From positions 62,001 through 126,000 of the forward strand of contig NZ_AP018666.1 in the NCBI RefSeq assembly GCF_003967075.1: DNA of 64,000 nt, given 5' to 3'. Below are positions 52,205 through 61,883 of the stretch, one piece after another. Origin of the DNA: Sphingobium amiense (lineage in GTDB: Bacteria; Pseudomonadota; Alphaproteobacteria; Sphingomonadales; Sphingomonadaceae). The notes under the pieces were generated by a model, which saw nothing but the letters and a program-made list of their open reading frames with translations, was not told where the DNA came from and ran no database searches. Both the position numbers and the translations under genes were made by a program. How positions within the stretch are numbered: position 1 is the first letter of the stretch; the number at the start of each line of letters is the position of its first letter.

Positions 52205-52902
52205 GCGGGGGACTCCTGTTTGGATGGCGGGCGGGCGCCGTTCTCGCTGATAGCGCTCCCGATAAAGACCATGGCGAGCGCGCCGAAAATGTAGGCCTGG
52301 ACCGCGCCGGTCAGCATTTCGAGCGCCATGAGCGGGATCGGGACGAGCAGCCCGGCGAGGCTCAGCACGACGCCGATCATGAAGACGCCGCTCATGACGT
52401 TGCCGAACAGGCGCACCATCAGCGAGAAGCTGCGGGTGAAGAGCTCGACGATATTGAGCGGGGCGAGCAGGATCGAGGGGCGCGCGAAGGTCGCGAGATA
52501 GGCCCTGGGCCCGAGCGCGCGGACGCCGAACCAGAGCGTCGCGCCGAAGACGATCAGCGCCAGCGCCGCGTCGGTTTCGAGGGTCGCGGTCGGCGGCTCG
52601 ACGCCGGGGATCAGCGACGACCAGTTGGCGACCAGCAGGAACAGGAACAGCGTGCCGATCAGCGGCAGATAACGCTGCGGTTCCGCCTCCATCGTCTCGC
52701 GGATCTGGCCGGCGACGGTCTCGACGACCAGCTCGAGCGCCGCTTGGGCTCGGGTTGGGCGTAACGCAAGGCGGCGGGTCAGCAGCCAGCTTCCGATTGT
52801 AAGGAAGGCCATGATGCCCCAGGTCGTGGCGACCGGCTGGCTGATCGGCACCGGACCGATCGCGAACAGCACATGGCTTTCAAGTGGTGACGCGAATTTC
52901 AT
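52201..52902 (-). CDS. atpB: N-ATPase subunit a
   Basis: 233-aa membrane stator with about six helices. The essential Arg lies in SFSLMVRLFGNVMSGVFMIG, and the C-terminal helix AVQAYIFGALAMVFIGSAI is typical. Start ATG 52902 has GGAGG upstream and overlaps atpR by 4 bp. Together with the c ring it forms the ion path. Confidence 0.93.
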   Translation of the reverse strand: MKFASPLESHVLFAIGPVPISQPVATTWGIMAFLTIGSWLLTRRLALRPTRAQAALELVVETVAGQIRETMEAEPQRYLPLIGTLFLFLLVANWSSLIPGVEPPTATLETDAALALIVFGATLWFGVRALGPRAYLATFARPSILLAPLNIVELFTRSFSLMVRLFGNVMSGVFMIGVVLSLAGLLVPIPLMALEMLTGAVQAYIFGALAMVFIGSAISENGARPPSKQESPA

Positions 52903-53165
52903 CGGGCGCCTCCGAGCCGGTGGAGCATGATCTGGCGCCCGCCCATGAAGCCGGTTGTTGCGGCAAGAAGCGCCGGCCACCCTTGCCGGCTGGCGATGAC
53001 GAGAACCAGAATAGTGACGGCGAGACGCCCGAGCCTGAGCAGGATCGCGCGCGATGCCGGGCCGCCATGGGTGACGAGGTCGGCTTCTCTGGCGATGGCC
53101 GCGAAATGGGCGAGGCCGACCGCAAATCCGAGGGCCAGGAACAGGATGGGGGAGAGCTGGCTCAT
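52899..53165 (-). CDS. atpR: N-ATPase-specific membrane protein AtpR
   Basis: 88-aa protein with about three hydrophobic segments (LSPILFLALGFAVGLAHFAA; LGRLAVTILVLVIASRQGW; LLAATTGFMGGRQIMLHRL) and intramembrane Arg residues. AtpR is found only in N-ATPase operons, where it is proposed to help assemble the c ring. Its position between atpQ and atpB fits exactly. Confidence 0.88.
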   Translation of the reverse strand: MSQLSPILFLALGFAVGLAHFAAIAREADLVTHGGPASRAILLRLGRLAVTILVLVIASRQGWPALLAATTGFMGGRQIMLHRLGGAR

Positions 53166-53433
53166 TGCCGGTGCATCCAGCGCCAGCCCGACCAGCAGCC
53201 GAGGGCGAGCCCGACGAGCAGGAGCGGCGCGGTCCAGAAGATGCCGCTATCCAGCCGGTGGTCGAGCCAGCGGCCGATCGCGAGACCGACCAGCGCGGGC
53301 AGGACGATCTGCCAGCCGAGCACGCCGATCTGGCCGAGATTGCGGGCGACGGAAGGAAGCCGCTGCGCAAGCCGCCGCCGTTCCGCGCGGGTCCGGATGG
53401 CTTCGACGATCGGCTGCTCGGGCTTGTCCGCGG

Positions 53434-53437
<4 letters not shown>
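53162..53437 (-). CDS. atpQ: N-ATPase-specific AtpQ (AtpI-like)
   Basis: 91-aa protein with a basic N-terminus and two hydrophobic helices (LGWQIVLPALVGLAIGRWLD; TAPLLLVGLALGCWSGW), of the AtpI type. In N-ATPase operons it is called AtpQ and lies between atpC and atpR. 4-bp overlaps on both sides. Confidence 0.86.
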
Positions 53438-55277
<1,840 letters not shown>

Positions 55278-55323
55278 TCATGCCCGACCGTGCCGCGATC
55301 ATGACGGGACGGGTAGAAGTCGC

Positions 55324-55335
55324 TGCCCGCGGGCA
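55324..55335. promoter_or_regulatory. palindrome TGCCCGCGGGCA in the ATPase/phasin divergent region
   Basis: A perfect 12-bp palindrome about 70 bp upstream of atpD in the 275-bp region between the divergent atp and phasin genes. Possible operator; could be chance in GC-rich DNA. Confidence 0.35.
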
Positions 55336-55528
55336 CGACATGGACGACAAGCCAAAAGTGCATTGGCTGAGCGTCGCAGGCAAGCCGCAGATTCGGCATA
55401 CGTAGAGTTACCGATTCTCTCTGATTCAGCCTCGCCGAATAACGGCGGCGCGACGCGATGGGCCTCAGGCCAGGGCGCTATGCCCGATATGCCAGAGCTC
55501 AAACGCGAAGAGAAAGGTTCACCGTTTC

Positions 55529-55948
55529 ATGCCCTATCCCGTTGATCAACTCGCCGCGCTCGCCAAAGCGAATGTCGGCCTGATGCTGAAGCTCGCCGAA
55601 GTCGCCCGGAAAGGTGGCGAAGAGTCGCTCGAGGTCGGCAACCGCGCCGCCGGCCGCTTCGCCGAAGAGGCGCGTGCCTCGATTGCGGGCGCGACGGACA
55701 AGACGTCGGACGCCGGCGCGGTCAGCCCGGCCGGACCGCGGGCACTGTTCGAGGACATGGCCACGGTCCGCGAGCATATGATTGCCGGCACAAGATCGGC
55801 GTTCGAGGAATGGCAGCAGGCCTGGCAGGCCGTCGCGAGCGCTCCGACGGCTCCCGGGGCGCTGGATGCCTTTGCTGCCATTGTCGGACCATGGTTCGGG
55901 CAGAAAAGCCCGGGCGACGGCGAGAAGCAGGCCACCAGCGACAAATAG
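55529..55948 (+). CDS. phasin-family protein
   Basis: 139-aa protein, mainly amphipathic helices, with the phasin pattern: PVDQLAALAKANVGLMLKLA near the N-terminus and AGTRSAFEEWQQAWQAVASA in the C-terminal half. Phasins coat polyhydroxyalkanoate granules, and a phaC gene lies 3.4 kb away in the same region. Good AGAAAGG site before the ATG. It converges on fabI, with 27 bp between stops. Confidence 0.82.
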   Translation: MPYPVDQLAALAKANVGLMLKLAEVARKGGEESLEVGNRAAGRFAEEARASIAGATDKTSDAGAVSPAGPRALFEDMATVREHMIAGTRSAFEEWQQAWQAVASAPTAPGALDAFAAIVGPWFGQKSPGDGEKQATSDK

Positions 55949-55975
55949 GATAGCCCCCGATCGCGGCGAGCCGCC

Positions 55976-56749
55976 CTAGCCGAGCAGGTGCTGACCGCCA
56001 TCGACCGGAATGATCGTGCCGGTGATATGGCGGCCGGCATCGCTCACCAGAAAGGCGGCGAGCCCTCCGACATCCTCGATGGTCACGAGCTGGTGCTGCG
56101 GGACCGTCGCCGCGGCCCGTTCGAGCAGCTCGTCGAAGCGGTCGATGCCGCTGGCAGCGCGGGTCGCGATCGGGCCTGGCGAGATCGCATGGGCGCGAAT
56201 GCCCTTGGGGCCAAGCTCAGCCGCGACATAGCGGGTCGCGCTTTCGAGGGCCGCTTTGACCGGCCCCATCAGGTTGTAGTGCTCGACCACCCGCTCCGAC
56301 CCGTAGAAGGTGACGCACAGCAGGCGGCCGCCATCCGACATCAGCGGCTCGGCGAGACGCGCCATGCGCAGGAAGCTGTGGCACGAGACGTCCATCGCCA
56401 GCGCGAAGCCTTCGGCCGAGCTGTCGACGACGCGGCCGTGCAAATCCTCCTTCGGCGCGAAAGCGATCGAGTGAAGCAGGAAATCGAGGCCGCCCCATTC
56501 GGACTTCACCCGCTCGAACAGGGCCTCCACTTCGCCCGGCACCCGGACATCGCACGCGGCGAGCCATTCGACTCCCAGGGTCTCCGCGACGGGCGCCACG
56601 AACGGCTCGGCCTTTCCGTTGAGATAGGTCGCCGCCAGTCTCGCCCCACAGTCGTGAAAGGCCTGGGCGCAACCCGCCGCGATGCTATGCGCGTTGGCGA
56701 TACCGATCACCAGGCCGCGCTTGCCAGTAAGATCGACGAGAGGTTTCAT
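55976..56749 (-). CDS. fabI: enoyl-ACP reductase FabI-like (SDR)
   Basis: 257-aa NAD(P)H-dependent reductase. N-terminal nucleotide-binding motif (RGLVIGIANAHSIAAG) and catalytic region YGSERVVEHYNLMGPVKAAL with the essential Tyr and Lys; ISPGPIATRAASGI follows, as in FabI. The position matching E. coli Tyr146 is Phe. Overlapping ackA by 4 bp suggests a role in storage or overflow metabolism rather than core fatty-acid synthesis; the substrate could be an enoyl-CoA. Alternative: generic SDR. Confidence 0.85.
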   Translation of the reverse strand: MKPLVDLTGKRGLVIGIANAHSIAAGCAQAFHDCGARLAATYLNGKAEPFVAPVAETLGVEWLAACDVRVPGEVEALFERVKSEWGGLDFLLHSIAFAPKEDLHGRVVDSSAEGFALAMDVSCHSFLRMARLAEPLMSDGGRLLCVTFYGSERVVEHYNLMGPVKAALESATRYVAAELGPKGIRAHAISPGPIATRAASGIDRFDELLERAAATVPQHQLVTIEDVGGLAAFLVSDAGRHITGTIIPVDGGQHLLG

Positions 56750-57936
56750 GCTTTCGGCTCCTCACGCAGCAGATCGGCGGCGTGGATAGCGATCATCCTT
56801 TCCTCATCGGTCGGGATGACGCGGACGGCGACACGGCTGGACGGCGCGCTGATGACTGCATCTCCTCGGAGGTTCGCGTCCGCGTCGAGGTCCACGCCGA
56901 GCCAGCCGAGCCGACCGGCGACGCGGGCGCGAATTTCAGGCGAATTCTCGCCGATCCCGGCAGTGAACACGAATGTGTCGAGACCCCCGAGCGAGGACGC
57001 GAGAGCGCCGGCCTGGCGCGCGATCTGCCAGACGAAGAGCTCGATCGCTTCCCCAGCGGCGGGCGTTTCGCTGCCGAGAAGCGCGCGCATGTCGCTGGAG
57101 ACGCCGGACACGCCCAAAAGGCCGGACTCACTGTAGAGGAGATGCTCGACTTCACGCGCCGTCATGCCCCTCTGCTGGAAAAGATAGAGCACCGCGCCCG
57201 GGTCGAGCGCGCCGCAGCGCGTACCCATCACCAGCCCGTCGAGCGCGGTGAACCCCATCGTCGTGTCGATGCTGCGCCCCCCGGCCATCGCGCAAAGGCT
57301 GGCCCCGTTGCCGAGATGCGCGGCGATCGTGCGGCCACCGCCTGTATCGGGATCGATCGAACGCAGCTGCCGCGCGATATATTCGTAGGAGATGCCGTGA
57401 AAACCGTAGCGCCGCATGCCCTCTTCGCCAAGCGCGCGCGGCAGCGCGAGGCGCGTCGCGATCGGGGGCTGGCCATGATGGAAGCCGGTGTCGAAGCAGG
57501 CGACTTGCAGCACAGCGGGGCGCAGCCTGGAGACGGCGCGGACCGCGGCGAGATTATGGGGCTGATGCAATGGCGCCAGTGGGCAAAGCGCCTCGAGCGC
57601 GGCGAGGAGTGGCGCGTCGACCCGCGCCGGCGCTGAATAGTCGGTGCCGCCATGAACGATCCGATGGCCGACCGCGATCAGATCGTCGCCGACCGAGGCT
57701 TCGATCTCCCGCAGCAAATCCTCGAGCAGCGTCTCGTGCGTGATCGTGCCGTCTTTCGTCCAGCGCCGCTCGGCAAGGACATCCCCCTTCGCATCGCGCG
57801 CGATCAGGTGCGGCTCAAGGCCGATATTCTCGATCTTGCCGCTCGCCAGCAAAGAGGGCTCATCAGTGCCCGGCTCGGCGTAGAGCGCGAACTTAAGGCT
57901 CGACGAACCGGCGTTGAGGCACAGGATTTCAGCCAT
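56746..57936 (-). CDS. ackA: acetate kinase
   Basis: 396-aa enzyme interconverting acetyl-phosphate + ADP and acetate + ATP; typical length. ASKHA features: MAEILCLNAGSSSLKFALYA, AVGHRIVHGGTDYSAPA, HGISYEYIARQLRS, RTIAAHLGNGASLCAM and FVFTAGIGENSPEIRARVAG. Start ATG 57936 overlaps the maoC-pta stop by 8 bp, so the two enzymes form a coupled acyl-CoA to ATP route. Confidence 0.95.
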   Translation of the reverse strand: MAEILCLNAGSSSLKFALYAEPGTDEPSLLASGKIENIGLEPHLIARDAKGDVLAERRWTKDGTITHETLLEDLLREIEASVGDDLIAVGHRIVHGGTDYSAPARVDAPLLAALEALCPLAPLHQPHNLAAVRAVSRLRPAVLQVACFDTGFHHGQPPIATRLALPRALGEEGMRRYGFHGISYEYIARQLRSIDPDTGGGRTIAAHLGNGASLCAMAGGRSIDTTMGFTALDGLVMGTRCGALDPGAVLYLFQQRGMTAREVEHLLYSESGLLGVSGVSSDMRALLGSETPAAGEAIELFVWQIARQAGALASSLGGLDTFVFTAGIGENSPEIRARVAGRLGWLGVDLDADANLRGDAVISAPSSRVAVRVIPTDEERMIAIHAADLLREEPKA

Positions 57937-59356
57937 CGCGGCGCTGTCCCGCAACGCCGGGAGCCGCCTTGGTCGCAGCCCGCGCCAGCAGCACCGCGAG
58001 CGCGCAGGAGGCGAGGCGCGTGCGCACGCTGTCTGCCCGGCTGGTGAGGATGATCGGAGCGCGCGCGCCGAGCACCACGCCTGCGGCATCGGCGCCGCCC
58101 AGGAAGGTCAGCTGCTTTGCGAGCATGTTGCCGGCCTCCAGATCGGGCACCAGCAGGATGTCCGCCTGGCCGGCGACCGGCGAGACGATACTTTTCTCGC
58201 GCACGGCCGCCTCGCTGATCGCATTATCGAGGGCGAGCGGGCCATCGAGCAGCGCGCCTTCGATCTGGCCCCGGTCCGCCATCTTGCAGAGCGCCGCGGC
58301 ATCCAATGTGGTGCGCATTTTCGGATTGACCGTTTCGACGGCGGCGAGGATCGCGACCCTGGGCTGTTCGATCCCGATCACATGGGCAAGGTCGATCGCG
58401 TTGCGCGCGATGTCGGCCTTGTCCTCAAGCGTCGGCTCGATGTTGATCGCGGCGTCGGTGATGATGAGCGGGCGCGGATAGCCGGGCACGTCCATCACAT
58501 AGGCGTGGCTGATCCTGCGTTCGGTCCGAAGGCCCGTGTCGGACGATACGACCGCGCCCATGAGCTCGTCAGTATGAAGCGAGCCCTTCATCAGCAGCGC
58601 GGCTTCGCCGGCCCGCACGCGCGCGACGGCTTCGGCGGCGGCGGCGTGGCTGTGCGGGACGTCGATCACCCGGAAGGCCGCAATATCGACACCGGCGTCC
58701 TTCGCCGCATTCGTCATACGCGCCGCAGGGCCGATGAGAATCGGAACGACGATGCCGGCGTCGGCGGCCTCAGCCACTGCGCGCATGGCGTCGGCGCTGC
58801 ACGGATGGACCACGGCCGTGACGCACGCAGATCCGTCCTTGGCGCGCGCCATCAACTGGCGGAAGCGGTCGTGGCTGGCGATCCGCACGTCGGGAAGCGG
58901 CATGCGGGGCCGGCTGACTTTCTCGGTGGGCGCCTTGACCTCGGCCTGGCCGCTGATGACGGTCTCGCCCTTCTGGTTCACACAGGTGCAGTCGAGAACG
59001 ATGACATGATGCTCGGCGCGCTTCTGCGCGACGGTGACGCAGGCCGTGATGGTGTCGCCGACGCCCACCGGGCGGGTGAAGCGAAGCGATTGGCCGAGAT
59101 AGATCGCACCGGGCCCTGGCAGCTCGGTTCCCAGGATCGCCGAGATGAGCCCCGCGCCCCACATGCCATGAGCGATGACCCTGTGGAACATGTCCGTTTC
59201 GGCATAGACAGGGTCGAGATGCGCCGGATTCACGTCGCCTGACACCGCCGCGAAGAGCTGGATGTCGTCGGCGGACAGCGTGCGGGTGAGGCTGGCCGTA
59301 TCGCCGACGGCGATCTCGTCGAACGTGCGGTTCTCGATGAGGTTGGCGGCGGCCAT
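57929..59356 (-). CDS. bifunctional MaoC-like hydratase / phosphate acyltransferase
   Basis: 475-aa fusion. Residues ~1-145 form a MaoC-like (R)-enoyl-CoA hydratase domain (VSGDVNPAHLDPVYAETDMF, HRVIAHGMWGAGLISAILG, the Asp/His dyad region). Residues ~165-465 form a phosphate acetyl/butyryltransferase domain (LLMKGSLHTDELMGAVV, HAYVMDVPGYPRPLIITDAA, EQPRVAILAAVETVNPKM). It could hydrate crotonyl-CoA to (R)-3-hydroxybutyryl-CoA for PhaC and make acyl-phosphate for AckA. Three bp from the phaC stop. Confidence 0.92.
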   Translation of the reverse strand: MAAANLIENRTFDEIAVGDTASLTRTLSADDIQLFAAVSGDVNPAHLDPVYAETDMFHRVIAHGMWGAGLISAILGTELPGPGAIYLGQSLRFTRPVGVGDTITACVTVAQKRAEHHVIVLDCTCVNQKGETVISGQAEVKAPTEKVSRPRMPLPDVRIASHDRFRQLMARAKDGSACVTAVVHPCSADAMRAVAEAADAGIVVPILIGPAARMTNAAKDAGVDIAAFRVIDVPHSHAAAAEAVARVRAGEAALLMKGSLHTDELMGAVVSSDTGLRTERRISHAYVMDVPGYPRPLIITDAAINIEPTLEDKADIARNAIDLAHVIGIEQPRVAILAAVETVNPKMRTTLDAAALCKMADRGQIEGALLDGPLALDNAISEAAVREKSIVSPVAGQADILLVPDLEAGNMLAKQLTFLGGADAAGVVLGARAPIILTSRADSVRTRLASCALAVLLARAATKAAPGVAGQRRDG

Positions 59357-59359
59357 GGC

Positions 59360-61111
59360 TCAGCGCTCCAGCACGTAGCGCCCGGGGGCATCACCGAGCG
59401 GCGGATAGTTCCGTTCGGGCGCGCCCATCGCCGGTGGGGCCGCCGCCTCGCCCGAGTGCGATCCAAGCCATGAACTCCATTCCGGCCACCACGACCCTTC
59501 GCGCACCTCGGCCCGCTCCAGCCAGGCATCGGGACCTGGCGCCGGGCCATCCTGCATCCGTGTCGCGATGCGATAATGGCGATGAGGATGCCCGGGCTCG
59601 GAGACGATCCCGGCATTGTGGCCACCGCTCGTCAGCACGAAGCGGATCTCCGCGCCCGTCAGCATGTGGAGCTTGTGGGTCGAGCGCCACGGCGCGACAT
59701 GGTCGGTTTCCGTGCCCACCATGAAGATCGGCATGCGCAGCCCCGAGAGCGAGACCGGGTGGCCGCCGGCCTCGTAGCGCCCTTCGGACAGGTCATTGTC
59801 GAGGAACAGGCGCCGAAGATATTGCGCGTGCATGGCATAGGGCATGCGGGTGCCGTCGGCGTTCCATGCCATGAGGTCGGTCATCGGCTCGCGCTCGCCC
59901 ATGAGATAGGTCGAGAGGATGCGCGACCAGAGCAGATCGTTGGACCGCAGCATCTGGAAGGCGCCGCCCATATGGCTGCTGTCGAGAAAGCCGCGCGCCC
60001 ACATCATCGCATCGATCAGGTTGATCTCCGCCTCGTCGATGAACAGACCAAGTTCGCCCGGCTCGCTGAACTCGGTCTGGGCGGCGAACAGCGTGACGCT
60101 CGCCAGACGCTCATCTTCATCGCGCGCCATCGCGGCCGCGGTGATGGCGAGCAGCGTGCCGCCGATACAATAGCCGGCCGCGTGGATCTTCTCGGTGCCG
60201 GTAATCGCCTGGATGACATCAACGGCGGCCATCGGCCCAAGCAGGCGATAATCCTCCATGTCGAGATCGCGGTCGGCGCTGTCGGGATTGTGCCAGGAGA
60301 TGCAGAACACGGTGTAGCCCTGCCCTACCAGCCAGCGGATGAGCGAATTTTCCGGCGACAGGTCGAGGATGTAATATTTCATGATCCATGCCGGCACGAT
60401 CAATATCGGCTCCGGACGCACCGTCTCGGTTGCGGGCGCATATTGGATCAGTTCCATGACCCTGTTGCGAAACACGACCTTGCCAGCCGTGGCTGCGACC
60501 TTCTCGCCGACCCGATAGGCCTCCGTGCCCGCTGCGGGCTCCCCGCGTACCAGGCGTTCCAGGTCGTCGCAAAAAAATCGCGCACCCTCGACAAGGCATT
60601 GTCCTCCGGTTTCGAGGATGCGCTGCTGGAGCACGGGGTTGGTCGGGATGAAATTGGTCGGGGACACCATGTCGAGCATCTGGCGGGTCGCGAACTCGAC
60701 GATCGCTTCGTGGTGCCCGGTGACGCCGCTCACGCCGGTCGTCGCGGCATGCCACCATTGCTGCTGGAGCAGGAAGGCCTGCTCGATCAGGTCGAACGGA
60801 TGGCGCTTCCAGGCTGCGTCGGCGAAGCGCCGATCCTGGGGCAGCGGATCGATCGCCGGCTCGGGATCGCTGCCGGATGCGCTGCGCATGGCATAGTCGG
60901 CGAGCCGCATCAGCTTGCGCCCGCCCTTGGCGGCGAGCTGCAGCTGCCTGCCTGGCGAGCAGAGAATGTGCGTCCACCAGTCGGAAAAAGACTGCGCCAA
61001 AGTGGCGGGCGACTGGCCTGAAGTCAGCTGCGCGATGGCGGCGAAGCTCGACCGATCCAGCGTCGTGGCCAGACCGTCCAACGGGTCAGGGATATTGCTT
61101 CGACTCTGCAC
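59360..61111 (-). CDS. phaC: class I polyhydroxyalkanoate synthase PhaC
   Basis: 583-aa polymerase joining (R)-3-hydroxyacyl-CoA into PHA, length typical of class I. PhaC N-terminal domain (FSDWWTHILCSPGRQLQLAA) and alpha/beta-hydrolase core with lipase-like box HAAGYCIGGTLLAI (catalytic Cys), Asp in GTETDHVAPWRS and His in VLTSGGHNAGIVSEPG. Start chosen as GTG 61111, preceded by AGGAGCG; the frame stays open upstream to a GTG at 61228 without a good site. First gene of phaC / maoC-pta / ackA / fabI. Confidence 0.93.
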   Translation of the reverse strand: MQSRSNIPDPLDGLATTLDRSSFAAIAQLTSGQSPATLAQSFSDWWTHILCSPGRQLQLAAKGGRKLMRLADYAMRSASGSDPEPAIDPLPQDRRFADAAWKRHPFDLIEQAFLLQQQWWHAATTGVSGVTGHHEAIVEFATRQMLDMVSPTNFIPTNPVLQQRILETGGQCLVEGARFFCDDLERLVRGEPAAGTEAYRVGEKVAATAGKVVFRNRVMELIQYAPATETVRPEPILIVPAWIMKYYILDLSPENSLIRWLVGQGYTVFCISWHNPDSADRDLDMEDYRLLGPMAAVDVIQAITGTEKIHAAGYCIGGTLLAITAAAMARDEDERLASVTLFAAQTEFSEPGELGLFIDEAEINLIDAMMWARGFLDSSHMGGAFQMLRSNDLLWSRILSTYLMGEREPMTDLMAWNADGTRMPYAMHAQYLRRLFLDNDLSEGRYEAGGHPVSLSGLRMPIFMVGTETDHVAPWRSTHKLHMLTGAEIRFVLTSGGHNAGIVSEPGHPHRHYRIATRMQDGPAPGPDAWLERAEVREGSWWPEWSSWLGSHSGEAAAPPAMGAPERNYPPLGDAPGRYVLER

Positions 61112-61269
61112 ATTTTCGCTCCTGCTGCGGTGCAACAAGCCCTGAAGCGCAGGAAGCCTCTGCGCACTCCGTAGTCCTACGGAGGGATTGCCTCGCATAT
61201 GCCAGCCCCAGAAGTCAGAGCTCAGCACGACATTGCTGTATGAAAAGCGGCCAAATACGATCAGGAGGC

Positions 61270-61491
61270 TCAGTGCGGTCGCACGGGCGAGCCAGCTATC
61301 CCGCCGAACCAGTCCCGCAATACCGGCGAAAGGGTCTGCGGGTTGCCGCCGATATGGCGAAGATCCTCCGCCAGCAGTGGCGGGCGGACTGCGAGGAAAT
61401 ATATCGCGAGGCCCGTCGTGAGAATGCCAAGTGCGATCAGCACCCCGGCCGCCAGAGCGGGTCTGGTCCGAGAGGCGGCCGGCGCTAACAT
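61270..61491 (-). CDS. small membrane protein, possibly truncated
   Basis: 73-aa protein with one helix (PALAAGVLIALGILTTGLAI, YFLAVRPPLLAEDLRHIGG) and a short hydrophilic end. It overlaps the cueR stop region by 7 bp and is on the same strand. The start of a longer membrane family seems recognisable (PPLLAEDLRHIG then a Pro/Leu-rich stretch), but the frame stops early, so it may be a shortened version. The ribosome-binding site is weak. Confidence 0.5.
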   Translation of the reverse strand: MLAPAASRTRPALAAGVLIALGILTTGLAIYFLAVRPPLLAEDLRHIGGNPQTLSPVLRDWFGGIAGSPVRPH

Positions 61492-61883
61492 TTTCTGTCG
61501 AGACTCAGTTCGGCGATGATGGGACAATCTGGCCGCTCGTCGCCATGACAGCGCTCGGCGAGATCGACGAGGGTCTCGCGCAGGGTCGTCAGCGCTTCGG
61601 CCTTGCGCTGCAATTCCTCCGCCCGCGCCAACGCGACCCGCTTTACATCGGCGCTGCTGCGGCCCGTGTCGGCCCACAGGCCGAGCAGGGTCCGGATCTC
61701 CTCGATCGGAAAACCGAGATCGCGGGCATTGGCGATGAACCGCAGGCGATGGAGGTCACTCTCGCCATAGTCGCGATAACCCGCTCCCCGGCGCGGCGGC
61801 GCCGGGATGAGGCCGATCTTCTCATAATGGCGGATCATCCGCTCCGAGACCCCGCTTTGCTTCGACGCCTCCCCGATGTTCAC
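61485..61883 (-). CDS. cueR: MerR-family copper-responsive activator (CueR type)
   Basis: 132-aa MerR regulator. HTH at the N-terminus ([20 protein letters not shown]), dimerisation helix ([20 protein letters not shown]), and a C-terminal metal loop with two Cys spaced as in CueR ([15 protein letters not shown]). Overlaps copA by 4 bp (ATGA), so the regulator is translated in the copA operon. Would activate copper export on sensing Cu+. Confidence 0.92.
   Translation of the reverse strand: MNIGEASKQSGVSERMIRHYEKIGLIPAPPRRGAGYRDYGESDLHRLRFIANARDLGFPIEEIRTLLGLWADTGRSSADVKRVALARAEELQRKAEALTTLRETLVDLAERCHGDERPDCPIIAELSLDRKC

Noticed and set aside
51109..52764. 551-aa open frame opposite atpF/atpE/atpB
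   Set aside because: Composition is compositional noise; the minus-strand genes are certain and overlap in coupled fashion.
61112..61228. Longer phaC start at GTG 61228
   Set aside because: GTG 61111 has a strong AGGAGCG site and gives the usual class I length; the extension looks non-coding.
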